DNA of 23,096 nt. Origin: UBA4716 sp002438865 (lineage in GTDB: Bacteria; Bacillota; Clostridia; UBA1381). The DNA is taken from the NCBI GenBank assembly GCA_937907325.1, contig CALERO010000002.1:1-23096 (forward strand), written 5' to 3'. The number at the start of each line of letters is the position of its first letter. Positions within the stretch are counted from its first letter, which is position 1. A model generated the notes under the pieces. The model saw only the letters and a program-made list of their open reading frames with translations. It did not search any database and had not been told where the DNA came from. Below, in pieces: positions 1 through 7,318 of the stretch. The position numbers were made by a program, and so were the translations under genes.

Positions 1-35
1 GATTTAAACTTGAGGTTAGCACCTCAAACTCCCAA
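1..35 (-). repeat. 35-bp repeat, left copy (outward-facing)
   Basis: This 35-base segment is the exact reverse complement of positions 8809-8843, so the two copies face outward and bracket the first 8.8 kb. Inside the unit, TTGAGGT and ACCTCAA can pair across a GCTA loop, and a TTTAAA palindrome lies near the outer end. In both copies a terminator-like hairpin with arms ACAAACCGC/GCGGTTTGT lies on the inner side. The window begins exactly at the outer edge of this copy, which would fit an assembly break at a multi-copy repeat. The function is unknown; it may be a dispersed intergenic element or an element end. Confidence 0.8.
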
Positions 36-44
36 TAACAAAGA

Positions 45-68
45 AGACAAACCGCTTGCGGTTTGTCT
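45..68 (-). terminator. Hairpin with TT apex, likely terminator of the ATPase operon
   Basis: The arms AGACAAACCGC and GCGGTTTGTCT form 11 pairs around TT. Reading on the minus strand, the stem is followed by TCTTTGTTATT, a T-rich run fitting an intrinsic terminator for the metal ATPase gene that ends at 111. The arm core is shared with the hairpin at 8765-8810. Confidence 0.6.
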
Positions 69-79
69 ACAGTCTGAAA

Positions 80-103
80 CCCCGACGGTGTATGCCGTCG
101 GGG
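80..103. terminator. GC-rich hairpin, probable terminator (stronger on + strand)
   Basis: CCCCGACGG and CCGTCGGGG form a perfect 9-bp stem with a 6-nt loop. On the plus strand it is followed by TTTACTTTTATTTTT, a good U-tract, so it may end a gene lying left of the window. On the minus strand it lies just past the ATPase stop but has only a short T run. Confidence 0.6.
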
Positions 104-110
104 TTTACTT

Positions 111-2198
111 TTATTTTTCCTCTTCTTCCGGATTTAAAAACGGTTTCATACTGTTTGCGCACAGACACATTGTAGATATATTATGCAAAAGCGCCGATGT
201 GACGGGGGATATTACTCCCGTTATACCCAAAAGGATAAGCCCGCTGTTGAAAACAGACGTAAACCTGTAATTATTGTATATCCTCTTAAACAGCTTTTCG
301 CTCAAATCACGCAGAACGATAAGCCTGTGCAAATCGGACGATAAAAGCGTTATATCCGCAACCTCACGGGCAATATCGGAGGCGTCCTTCATTGCAACGG
401 AAACGTCCGCCGCCGCAAGTGCGGGCGAATCGTTTATGCCGTCGCCGACCATAACCACCGTATGCCCTTCGTCTTTCATCGAATTGATAATATTAAGCTT
501 ATCCTCGGGGAGGACACGTGCGTAATATTTTTCAATTCCAAGCTCATTGCATACGCTCTTTGCGGTCGACTCGCCGTCGCCGGTTATCATAACAATATTT
601 TCAAATCCTTTTTCTTTAAGCATTGAAATAACCTCCGCCGCATTACTGCGTATGGGGTCCTCAATGCACAAAACTCCGCATAATCTGCCGCCTATTGCGA
701 GATATACCATGGAGTATTGCTCGCCAAGCTTTGATATTATCTCATGCTGTTCGTCGGTGACGGGAATGTTTTCGTCATCAAAAACAAAGTGCGCACTTCC
801 GATAAGCGCTTTTTCGCCGTGCAGCTGTGTGGATATTCCGTGCGCCACGATGTATTCCACCTCTGCGTGTTCTTCGGAATGTCTGAGGTTTTTCTCCTCT
901 GCGGCGGAAACAATTGCTTTCGCAACGCTGTGCGGAAAATGCTCCTCAAGGCACGCCGCCGTTCTCAAAACCTCATCTTCGGAGTATCCCTCAAACGGAA
1001 TTACCTTTGCCAAATTCGGGCACGAAACGGTCAGCGTTCCCGTTTTATCAAACATAATCGTATCGGCGTGGGCATAATTATCAAGAAATCTGCCGCCCTT
1101 TACCATTATATTGTAGTCCGTTGCTTCACGCATGGCGGAAATAACGCAGATAGGCGTTGACAGCTTGATTGCGCACGAATAATCGACCATAAGTACCGAC
1201 AGCGCACGTGTCACGTTTCCCGTAAACAGATACGTTGCCGCACAGGTTATAAGACTGAGCGGAACAAGGTTATCCGCAAAGCTTTCAGCCTTGGTCTGTA
1301 TGCCCGATTTCAGGCTCTCGGAGCTTTCGATAAGCTCAACCACTTTGTTAATGCGGCTGTCGTCGGGAAGCTCGGTTACCGTTATATCAAGAGAACCCTC
1401 CTCAACAACCGTTCCGGCATATACGCTTGTACCCGTCTTTTTGTGACAGAGCATAGCCTCGCCGGTCATTGCCGCCTCGTTCACGCCTGCCTCGCCGCTG
1501 TATACAGTGCCGTCTATGGGTATCATACTGCCCTGCTGAACACGCACAATATCACCGGGAACAATATTCTTTAATGACGTGTGAACAAACTCACCGTCCT
1601 CAAGCTTCCATACCTTGTCAATGTTAAGCGAAAGACTGTCCGAAAGCGCCGTCTTTGCTTTTTTGCGTGTGTATCCCTCAAGCAGTGATGAAATATTAAG
1701 CAAAGTCATCACCGAGGACGCAGTTCCGTAAGAGCCGTTAAGTATCGACGCCGAAACGGACACCGCATCAAGCACCGCAACGTTAAGCTTTCCGCTCAAA
1801 AGTCCGTTAAGACCGAGCTTTATAAACGGCACGGCACGTATAACCGTAAGCGGTGCAACAAGGAACGACGGTAAAAACGTTTTCATAACCGCACGTTTAA
1901 CCAGTATTTTTATAAGGTCACGCTTAAACTCCTCGTCTGTTTCCTGTATTGGGGTAAGCGGTGCACTGTCAAGCTCCTTTGCGTTAATGCCGTTTATTTT
2001 GCGGAGCAAATCGTCTTTTATACTGCCGCTGTATGTAACAAGAATACCCCCGTTTGCATATGATGCTTTTGCCGAGATTACGCCCTCAAAACCGCACAAA
2101 ATTTCTTCAAGAGTCGTTTCCTGCAGTTTTGAAAATACATCCTGACCGCATCTGACTCTCAAACGTCCGGGAGAATCATATACTATTTTGCATTTCAC
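111..2198 (-). CDS. P1B-type heavy-metal transporting ATPase
   Basis: This is a membrane metal pump of about 695 residues. The N-terminus holds a degenerate metal-associated domain with a PGRLRVR motif and no CxxC metal site, resembling the HMA_2 type. The catalytic core is complete: TGE near residue 246, the phosphorylation motif DKTGT near 385, TGDG near 540 and GDGIND near 586. The transmembrane metal site reads YSC (near 341) with a proline seven residues after the Cys, instead of the CPC of copper and zinc pumps, so the substrate is not predictable from it. The nucleotide-domain HP dipeptide typical of P1B pumps appears as FPHS. The frame opens at a TTG (2204), but AAGGAAG lies only 3 nt from that codon and 9 nt from the GTG at 2198, so GTG is preferred. 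It follows the small gene at 2219-2452 by about 20 nt, likely in one operon. Confidence 0.88.
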   Translation of the reverse strand: MKCKIVYDSPGRLRVRCGQDVFSKLQETTLEEILCGFEGVISAKASYANGGILVTYSGSIKDDLLRKINGINAKELDSAPLTPIQETDEEFKRDLIKILVKRAVMKTFLPSFLVAPLTVIRAVPFIKLGLNGLLSGKLNVAVLDAVSVSASILNGSYGTASSVMTLLNISSLLEGYTRKKAKTALSDSLSLNIDKVWKLEDGEFVHTSLKNIVPGDIVRVQQGSMIPIDGTVYSGEAGVNEAAMTGEAMLCHKKTGTSVYAGTVVEEGSLDITVTELPDDSRINKVVELIESSESLKSGIQTKAESFADNLVPLSLITCAATYLFTGNVTRALSVLMVDYSCAIKLSTPICVISAMREATDYNIMVKGGRFLDNYAHADTIMFDKTGTLTVSCPNLAKVIPFEGYSEDEVLRTAACLEEHFPHSVAKAIVSAAEEKNLRHSEEHAEVEYIVAHGISTQLHGEKALIGSAHFVFDDENIPVTDEQHEIISKLGEQYSMVYLAIGGRLCGVLCIEDPIRSNAAEVISMLKEKGFENIVMITGDGESTAKSVCNELGIEKYYARVLPEDKLNIINSMKDEGHTVVMVGDGINDSPALAAADVSVAMKDASDIAREVADITLLSSDLHRLIVLRDLSEKLFKRIYNNYRFTSVFNSGLILLGITGVISPVTSALLHNISTMCLCANSMKPFLNPEEEEK

Positions 2199-2218
2199 GG
2201 TCAATCACTTCCTTGAAA

Positions 2219-2452
2219 TCAGTCTTTTTCCGCTTCCTGCTTTGCATCGTAGCAAATATCTTCTGCTTCGTCTTTCATATTCCGGAAAGCCGCTTTGGCA
2301 TCATTTTGCAGTTTCATACACTTTGCAAGTCCGCTTACGCAAGCTTTTCTTGTCTTGGTGCTTTTCAAGGCTTTTACCCCATATGTTGCGGCGAGTACAC
2401 CGCCGGTGAAGCACAATACCTTTTCGTTTTTAACTAAGTCCAACAGTTTCAT
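2219..2452 (-). CDS. Small helical protein, DUF6110-like, ahead of the metal ATPase
   Basis: This 77-residue protein has a short hydrophobic stretch near residues 12-27 (rich in G, A, V and L) and then a charged, alanine- and lysine-rich helical tail. I recall similar proteins, labelled DUF6110, next to P1B ATPases in Clostridia; that family assignment is from memory. The stretch could be a single membrane anchor or an amphipathic helix. The start is supported by GGAAGGAAGG placed 8 nt upstream. It is the first gene of a two-gene unit with the ATPase, so a role as a partner or assembly factor of the pump is plausible but unproven. The four cysteines are scattered and form no obvious metal motif. 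Confidence 0.7.
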   Translation of the reverse strand: MKLLDLVKNEKVLCFTGGVLAATYGVKALKSTKTRKACVSGLAKCMKLQNDAKAAFRNMKDEAEDICYDAKQEAEKD

Positions 2453-2497
2453 AATAAAAACCTTCCTTCCGTATATTTCGGCTTTTGCCGTACATAT

Positions 2498-2526
2498 ATT
2501 TTAACGCTAAATAAGCGGTTTGTCAA
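2498..2526 (-). promoter_or_regulatory. Promoter for the DUF6110/ATPase unit
   Basis: On the minus strand: -35 TTGACA (2526-2521), 17-nt spacer, -10 TAAAAT (2503-2498). The -35 box and most of the spacer lie inside the 3' end of the upstream regulator gene, so the ATPase unit has its own promoter. Just downstream, CGGC-AAAA-GCCG forms a small inverted repeat (about 2479-2490) that could be an operator or a leader hairpin. Confidence 0.7.
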
Positions 2527-4120
2527 CAGTTTCGGCGTCTTTTGCAAAAAGTGCGGCAAGGCGCAGCAGCTGTTTCCTTGACGATACACCGAGTTTTTCA
2601 TAAATGTTGTGGTTGTGGTATTTTATGGTGCGCTCGGTAATCTGTAATTCGGCGGCAATTTCCTTTGCCGTTTTTCCTGAAAGATACATATTAAATATGT
2701 TTCTTTCGGCTTTTGTGAGCGTTTTTAAGCCTGCCGTGAAATATTCGTAATCATCGGGCGAAACCTCTTTTTTTCTGGAATATGCAAGCTTTTCGATTTC
2801 CGACTGCACACGGCTTACCTCATTTTGCATCTGCTCCTTTTCACGTGTCAGTTCAAAAAGCGAGTTTTCGTATTCCTTGTCCTTTTGGGCAAGAAAATCG
2901 AATAAATCGTCAATTTCCGCAATGTCGCTTGTAGCCTCGCCGTGTTCTTTCTGCTTGATTTTTTCAAGACCTTTGAGTATGGGCGCAATGTAGCGCTTGC
3001 TGAGGTACAGACAGCTGCTTATGACCGCAAACAGCAAAAGCACCACCAGGATTGCGGTTTGTATTCCGCTTTGTATTTTTCTTGAGGTGTAGTCGCTTTT
3101 CGGAATCATCACCGTAAGCATATAATCGTCATTACTGCAGTAAAGCTGAACGCTTTTTGTAATGCCTGCATATGAGCCGTAATTGTTTTCAAAGCTTAAA
3201 AGCTCCTTGCCGAGCTTTTTTTCTTCAAGCACGCCCTTGGGCGAAAGATAATATCCGCCGTCAACTCCGCAGCAAAAACCGCAGTCCGTATCAACCGCAT
3301 TGCTTGCCTTGCGTGAGAATACGCATATGAGATGTTCAAGCGTTGTGGGCTGTGCGTGGCTTTTTTTGAAAATGCTTTCGCTTATTTCAAAACCGCATAT
3401 CCCGTATAATGTTCCGTTATTGCCCCAAACGGGAACGGAAACGAGCATAACCCTTTCCGATGTGCCGGGGAGAGTTGCAATGTCCGTTATGCGGCACGAA
3501 TTTTCAAGCGGCGCTTTGCCGGAGTTCAGTATTTCGTCAAATTCGGGAAAAGTCTCCGGCTTAAATTCCAGATGCCATTTTCTGTGCGGCATTATGTTTT
3601 TCCGCTTTCCCATCTGTGCGTTTCCACGGTAAAGCAGAAGCGTATCGTCGGCAACCGTGCCGAGCGTACTGCGCATAATATACACGCCTGCCTTGTCTGA
3701 ACCGGCGTTCTGCGAGGTGTTGAGCATAATGTACGCTCCCGAACAGTCCGCCTTTAAAAGGTCCTGCCGCAAAAGTTCCGTAAAGCCGCTCTCCAGAGCC
3801 TCTATGTGCTTTGCTGAGCCGTTTAAATTTTCAAAAGAAATATTTTCCGCCGCAAAATACTGTTCGGCAAGCTTTGAGGTGTTTTCCGAAAGATTGATAC
3901 TGCGCACCGCAAGTTCGTTGTAATATGCCGACATTTCACGGTCGAATACCTCCATTTGCAGACGCAATGTATCGGCAAGCTTTTTGTCCGTGCCCGAAAT
4001 GTGCCCGAACATAAACAACCCTGCAAAAAGCGCAATAAGCAGTACCGCCGCAAGGACAAACATATATCCGAACAGCTTTCGGCGCATGGTATGCTTTTTT
4101 TCCAATAAAGATATACGCAT
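2507..4120 (-). CDS. Membrane-anchored LuxR-family transcriptional regulator
   Basis: This 537-residue protein has one transmembrane helix near residues 18-38, a long extracellular region (about 40-350) shaped like a Cache or ligand-sensing domain, a second helix near 354-373, a charged coiled-coil stretch near 407-447, and a C-terminal GerE/LuxR helix-turn-helix near 468-522 (LTKAERNIFNMYLSGKTAKE and on). It therefore looks like a one-component sensor that binds DNA from the membrane, with no kinase or receiver domain. It starts 10 nt after the stop of the solute-binding lipoprotein gene, and its GGAGG site overlaps that TAG stop (TAGGAGG), so translation is probably coupled. The natural reading is that the extracellular domain senses the lipoprotein or its ligand and controls the same operon. 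The regulated genes are not known. Confidence 0.82.
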   Translation of the reverse strand: MRISLLEKKHTMRRKLFGYMFVLAAVLLIALFAGLFMFGHISGTDKKLADTLRLQMEVFDREMSAYYNELAVRSINLSENTSKLAEQYFAAENISFENLNGSAKHIEALESGFTELLRQDLLKADCSGAYIMLNTSQNAGSDKAGVYIMRSTLGTVADDTLLLYRGNAQMGKRKNIMPHRKWHLEFKPETFPEFDEILNSGKAPLENSCRITDIATLPGTSERVMLVSVPVWGNNGTLYGICGFEISESIFKKSHAQPTTLEHLICVFSRKASNAVDTDCGFCCGVDGGYYLSPKGVLEEKKLGKELLSFENNYGSYAGITKSVQLYCSNDDYMLTVMIPKSDYTSRKIQSGIQTAILVVLLLFAVISSCLYLSKRYIAPILKGLEKIKQKEHGEATSDIAEIDDLFDFLAQKDKEYENSLFELTREKEQMQNEVSRVQSEIEKLAYSRKKEVSPDDYEYFTAGLKTLTKAERNIFNMYLSGKTAKEIAAELQITERTIKYHNHNIYEKLGVSSRKQLLRLAALFAKDAETVDKPLI

Positions 4121-4130
4121 TGCCTGCCTC

Positions 4131-5453
4131 CTAATTTATGTTTTTGAGCGCCTCCCACAATTCTGTGGAAAGCGTTTCGGCGCTTGTGCCGAGCGCATAT
4201 CTGTCTGCAAGCTGTTTTTGCTTTTTGCGGATAATATCGTAAAATGCGGATACTCTGCTGTAATAGCCTTTTGTCAGCGGTTCGGAAACGGCGGTGCTGT
4301 CCTTTTTCGATTTGCCTATCGCCGCATAGAGCTGTTTGTACTCGTCCGACTTAAAATCATAATCGCTTATTTTTTCAAACGCATCGTTTACTACAGGCAT
4401 ATACCCCGTTTCGGCGGCAAAATCAAGGTTTCTCTGCGACTGCGTGAGCCATTCGGCAAATACAGCCGCCGCCTCAGCCTTTTTCGGAGTTGTCTTGTAT
4501 GCGCACAGTCCGACGCCTGCCTGTGCAATGTAAGGCGCTTTGTCCTTTTCACGGGGGACGGGAAGAATTTTTAAATTCATAGGCTCCGAAGTGCCGTCCT
4601 CATACGTTACCGTGTCATTGTAATACAGTATGGCGGCGCTCGAGCCTATGCCCGACATAACCTCGCCCGTCATAACCTGCGTGTTGGAGTACAGGTCGGA
4701 AAGGATAATCTGACCTTTTACAAGCGCATTCGCAAATTTCATAAACGAGTTTTTGAATATTTCGTTGTCAAAATCGTACCGTCCGTCATCGGTGTGAATA
4801 TTTTTCGCTCCGTTTTCCATAGCGTCAAGCTCAATGCAGGAAAGCGGATAATCAATACTGCAAAATGCTTTTCCCGTCAGCGTGTGATACTTTTCTGCGG
4901 CGTCAAAGAAGCCGCCCCAGTCGGAAAGACTTTCGTATGTAACGCCGCTCTTTTGTGAAAAACGATCAAACTGCTCTCCGGCAATGAACAGCATATGCGT
5001 GGATTTCGCAACGGGAAATACGCATAAATTGCCGTTGTATGTACCTGCGTCCAAAAATTCCGGGACATATTTTGAAAGCTCTTTTTCGGAAAATAAATCG
5101 TTCCAGTTTATAAGGTTTTCCACTCCCAAATCAACCGCATTGCTCAGATGCGCAAAAAATAAATCGGGCATATCGTCCGCACCCGGTTTTTTCGATTGCG
5201 AATCGAGCAGTTTTTCGCCTATGTGCGATGCGTTAGACATTGCCGTTACGTTTATAATAATTCCCCTTTCACTGCCGACGGTTCTGTTAAATTCGTCAAC
5301 CAGTCTGTTCATCGGAGAATCGGACTGCTCGCCGTAAACATGCCACATCGTCAGCGTGACGGGATCGTTTTTCTTTAGTTCGGAACTTTTGCAGCCCGAA
5401 ACGCAAAATATTGCCGCCGCCAATATCAGCGAAAGCAAAACGGTTTTTTTCAT
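4131..5453 (-). CDS. Solute-binding lipoprotein (family 1, sugar-type), no permeases nearby
   Basis: This 440-residue lipoprotein has a lysine-led signal peptide and a lipobox VSGC near residue 21. The mature part starts with the typical TLTMWHVYGEQ strand of carbohydrate-type extracellular solute-binding proteins and has the usual family length. No permease or ATPase gene for sugar uptake lies on either side. The next gene downstream is the membrane-bound LuxR regulator, which suggests that this protein works as an extracellular receptor for that regulator rather than as part of a transporter, though it could also serve permeases encoded elsewhere. The start is supported by AGGGGGAAA about 8 nt upstream of the ATG. 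The ligand cannot be told from the sequence; sugars or oligosaccharides are the usual ligands of this family. Confidence 0.85.
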   Translation of the reverse strand: MKKTVLLSLILAAAIFCVSGCKSSELKKNDPVTLTMWHVYGEQSDSPMNRLVDEFNRTVGSERGIIINVTAMSNASHIGEKLLDSQSKKPGADDMPDLFFAHLSNAVDLGVENLINWNDLFSEKELSKYVPEFLDAGTYNGNLCVFPVAKSTHMLFIAGEQFDRFSQKSGVTYESLSDWGGFFDAAEKYHTLTGKAFCSIDYPLSCIELDAMENGAKNIHTDDGRYDFDNEIFKNSFMKFANALVKGQIILSDLYSNTQVMTGEVMSGIGSSAAILYYNDTVTYEDGTSEPMNLKILPVPREKDKAPYIAQAGVGLCAYKTTPKKAEAAAVFAEWLTQSQRNLDFAAETGYMPVVNDAFEKISDYDFKSDEYKQLYAAIGKSKKDSTAVSEPLTKGYYSRVSAFYDIIRKKQKQLADRYALGTSAETLSTELWEALKNIN

Positions 5454-5490
5454 ATAAAATTTCCCCCTGAAATAATGTTTTTATTTAAAA

Positions 5491-5555
5491 CCTGTACTTT
5501 TTCCTGTACTTTTTTCAAAAAAATCTCAACTTTTTTTAATTTCACCTGTACTTTT
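5491..5555 (-). repeat. Three direct copies of AAAAGTACAGG upstream of the sensor operon
   Basis: On the minus strand AAAAGTACAGG occurs three times: at 5555-5545, 5513-5503 and 5501-5491. The two proximal copies start 12 nt apart and the third is 42 nt further upstream. They sit 38-102 nt ahead of the lipoprotein start, with an AT-rich TTTTAAAT stretch just after the last copy. Helically spaced direct repeats are typical of activator binding sites, so they are candidate sites for the LuxR regulator encoded in this operon. If the promoter at 5614-5642 is used, they lie in the 5' untranslated region instead. Confidence 0.6.
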
Positions 5556-5569
5556 CGGTTAAAAGGACA

Positions 5570-5598
5570 GTGACAAAGAATAAGAAGTATGCATAATT
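5570..5598 (+). promoter_or_regulatory. Candidate rightward promoter for the 5721-8305 genes
   Basis: GTGACA (5570-5575) is followed after 16-17 nt by CATAAT/ATAATT (5592-5598) with a preceding TG. It faces the lipoprotein gene at 5721 across the 267-bp divergent spacer. The match is moderate and other AT-rich -10 candidates exist in the same stretch. Confidence 0.35.
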
Positions 5599-5608
5599 AA
5601 ATATATCA

Positions 5609-5621
5609 GATACATTGTATC
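5609..5621. promoter_or_regulatory. Operator-like palindrome GATACATTGTATC
   Basis: This perfect 13-bp palindrome around a central T overlaps the -10 box of the leftward promoter (5614-5619). A second perfect palindrome, GGACATTGTCC at 5684-5694, has the same ACATTGT core and lies near the rightward gene. A shared core suggests one DNA-binding protein acting on both divergent units; the protein is not identified. Confidence 0.45.
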
Positions 5622-5642
5622 ACGAAATATTTATTCGGTCAA
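5614..5642 (-). promoter_or_regulatory. Promoter for the lipoprotein-LuxR sensor operon
   Basis: On the minus strand: -35 TTGACC (5642-5637), 17-nt spacer, extended -10 TGATACAAT (hexamer 5619-5614). The start point would be near 5607, giving a leader of about 150 nt that contains the three AAAAGTACAGG repeats. Strong match to consensus. Confidence 0.6.
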
Positions 5643-5683
5643 TAAAAAAATGCCGTCCGAGGGGAGGGAAAAAAGCACGGTAA

Positions 5684-5694
5684 GGACATTGTCC
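5684..5694. promoter_or_regulatory. Operator-like palindrome GGACATTGTCC
   Basis: A perfect 11-bp palindrome with the same ACATTGT core as 5609-5621. It lies 26 nt before the start of the lipoprotein gene at 5721 and just ahead of its AAAGGAGGA site, so it could be a repressor site or a short mRNA hairpin. Confidence 0.35.
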
Positions 5695-5720
5695 CGAATT
5701 TAAAAAAGGAGGATTTATAT

Positions 5721-6416
5721 ATGAAAAGATTTTTTAAAACAATATGTGCGGTCGGATTGATGTGTGCTGTGAGTATGCTTGCGGCGTGCGGCGGAGGAAA
5801 CGCCGACTCAAAATACGAGGGTAAATGGATTTCGGTTGCCGGAAGTGCGCTCGGCGTAACGCTTACCGGTGATGAGATAAGCGGATTCGGACTGGATTTG
5901 CAAAGCGGCGGCAAGGCAACAATGGAACTTGACGGCGAAACGCATAAAATCAAATGGTCGAACGAGGGTGAAAACATTACTCTTAAGGTTGACGGAGAAG
6001 ATGTTGTCGGCAAAGCGGGCGAGGACACAATAGAATTTGACGATATGCTCGGAATGGGAATGAAGCTGACCTTTGCAAAAGAGGGAAGCGAAGCCGCAAA
6101 ACCCGAAAACAATATGGCGGAGAACGATAAGAAAATGCTCGGCAGCTGGCAGTCGGTAAAGGTAACGGATATTCTCGGCGACCCGGTGGACAATATGAAG
6201 GATAATTCGCTCGCAATGGAATTTAGCGCCGATCATAAAGCAAAGGTTACGCTAAACGGCACGGATATGGGTACATATAACTGGAGTATGCTCGGCGAAT
6301 GGGGCAGTCTTGATGATGACAGCGTGAGCATCAGCTGGGATATAAAAGGCGAAAACCTTGAGGTGAACTATTCGGTGGACGAGGATTATTTTGTATTCAC
6401 CTGTTCAAAGAAATAA
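5721..6416 (+). CDS. Lipoprotein with two tandem lipocalin-like domains
   Basis: This 231-residue protein has a clear signal peptide and a lipobox LAAC (Cys 23), so it should be anchored on the outer face of the membrane. The mature part seems to hold two related units: YEGKWISVAGSALG at about residues 32-45 and MLGSWQSVKVTDILG at about 139-153, each followed by beta-strand-rich sequence. The GxW start and strand pattern resemble lipocalin-like domains of Firmicute lipoproteins. I do not recognise a ligand or enzyme motif. AAAGGAGGA lies 8 nt upstream of the ATG. It is the first of three closely spaced plus-strand genes (gaps of 12 and 17 nt), so it probably shares an operon and function with the zinc-ribbon protein and second lipoprotein. 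Confidence 0.75.
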   Translation: MKRFFKTICAVGLMCAVSMLAACGGGNADSKYEGKWISVAGSALGVTLTGDEISGFGLDLQSGGKATMELDGETHKIKWSNEGENITLKVDGEDVVGKAGEDTIEFDDMLGMGMKLTFAKEGSEAAKPENNMAENDKKMLGSWQSVKVTDILGDPVDNMKDNSLAMEFSADHKAKVTLNGTDMGTYNWSMLGEWGSLDDDSVSISWDIKGENLEVNYSVDEDYFVFTCSKK

Positions 6417-6428
6417 GGGGGTATAGCA

Positions 6429-7301
6429 ATGGGATTTTTCAAAAATATTTTCGGTAAAAAAACCTGTGCGCTTTGCGGTGCGGAGTGCGGAGTGATGAGC
6501 CGTACAAAAATCAAGAATGATGAATATTTGTGCAATGACTGCGGCGATAAATGCTCGAAGTATGTCAGATTAAGCGAAATGACTCTTGACGAGATAAAGC
6601 GCCATATGGGATATATGGAGCGTATGAATAAGCTGTACGAGGAGAAAGCCAAAACGGAAAGCAGAACGGTATATCCGTCCTCGGTAAAGGAACAGGCAAT
6701 AGAATTTTTCGACGGTTTGGGAATGTTTGCGATAAAAGAAAGATACAACACAGGCAGAGGAAAAATGAACGAGCTGTTCCGATACGACCAGGTGGCGGAA
6801 TACAAGGAATATTATGAGGAAAGCCGTCCGAGCGAGCCGAATGCAAAGCCCGAGTTTAAAGAATGCGGAATAAAAATAAAATTGGTCGGACAAATGACGG
6901 ACACAATGACAATGCAGCCGGGACTGCGTCCGCACCCGTATATCAAGCACGAAATAAAGATTTGTTTCAGCAAAAAAGATCCGAATGAAATAAGTTCCGC
7001 ACACAGTGCGTGCACGCATTTTAATTATATCTTCGGAATAAATGACAATCAAAAGGGACTTTTCAATTTCGGACTGAGCAAAAAGGAACAGCGTGACTTA
7101 AAAGCGGCTGTCGGAGCGGCTAAGGGCATAGGAATGGTGCTCAAAGCGGTTAAGGACGGCGTTGGCGAAGCGGTTGACGAGGCGGCGGCGAAAGCTGAAT
7201 TTGAAAAGCACGCCAATGCCGTAAACGACGGCGCAACAAACGGTCTTGCGGAGTATTCAAGACGTGCGGACGCCGCCGAAACGGAATTTTTCACAAACTG
7301 A
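6429..7301 (+). CDS. DUF4428-type zinc-ribbon protein, function unknown
   Basis: This 290-residue protein has no signal peptide. The N-terminus carries a four-cysteine zinc ribbon: CALC at about residues 13-16 and CNDC at about 35-38, with an extra Cys nearby, a layout typical of the DUF4428 domain. The central part (about 90-210) is mixed alpha/beta and unrecognised. The C-terminal part (about 215-275) is alanine- and lysine-rich and probably helical (KAAVGAAKGIGMVLKAV). The start follows AAGGGGG, which overlaps the stop of the lipoprotein gene upstream, so the two are translationally close. A cytoplasmic protein between two lipoprotein genes suggests a shared, possibly envelope-related job, but nothing in the sequence names it. 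Confidence 0.7.
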   Translation: MGFFKNIFGKKTCALCGAECGVMSRTKIKNDEYLCNDCGDKCSKYVRLSEMTLDEIKRHMGYMERMNKLYEEKAKTESRTVYPSSVKEQAIEFFDGLGMFAIKERYNTGRGKMNELFRYDQVAEYKEYYEESRPSEPNAKPEFKECGIKIKLVGQMTDTMTMQPGLRPHPYIKHEIKICFSKKDPNEISSAHSACTHFNYIFGINDNQKGLFNFGLSKKEQRDLKAAVGAAKGIGMVLKAVKDGVGEAVDEAAAKAEFEKHANAVNDGATNGLAEYSRRADAAETEFFTN

Positions 7302-7318
7302 AAGGAATGATTTAAATT

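Noticed and set aside
2515..2524. GCGGTTTGTC within the ATPase promoter matches one arm of the repeat-linked hairpin
   Set aside because: A single 10-bp match without the partner arm or the 35-bp unit can be chance.
5639..6193. Long open frame on the minus strand opposite the lipoprotein gene
   Set aside because: It is an antisense shadow: no ribosome site, serine/proline-rich low-complexity translation, and it lies fully opposite a convincing lipoprotein gene.
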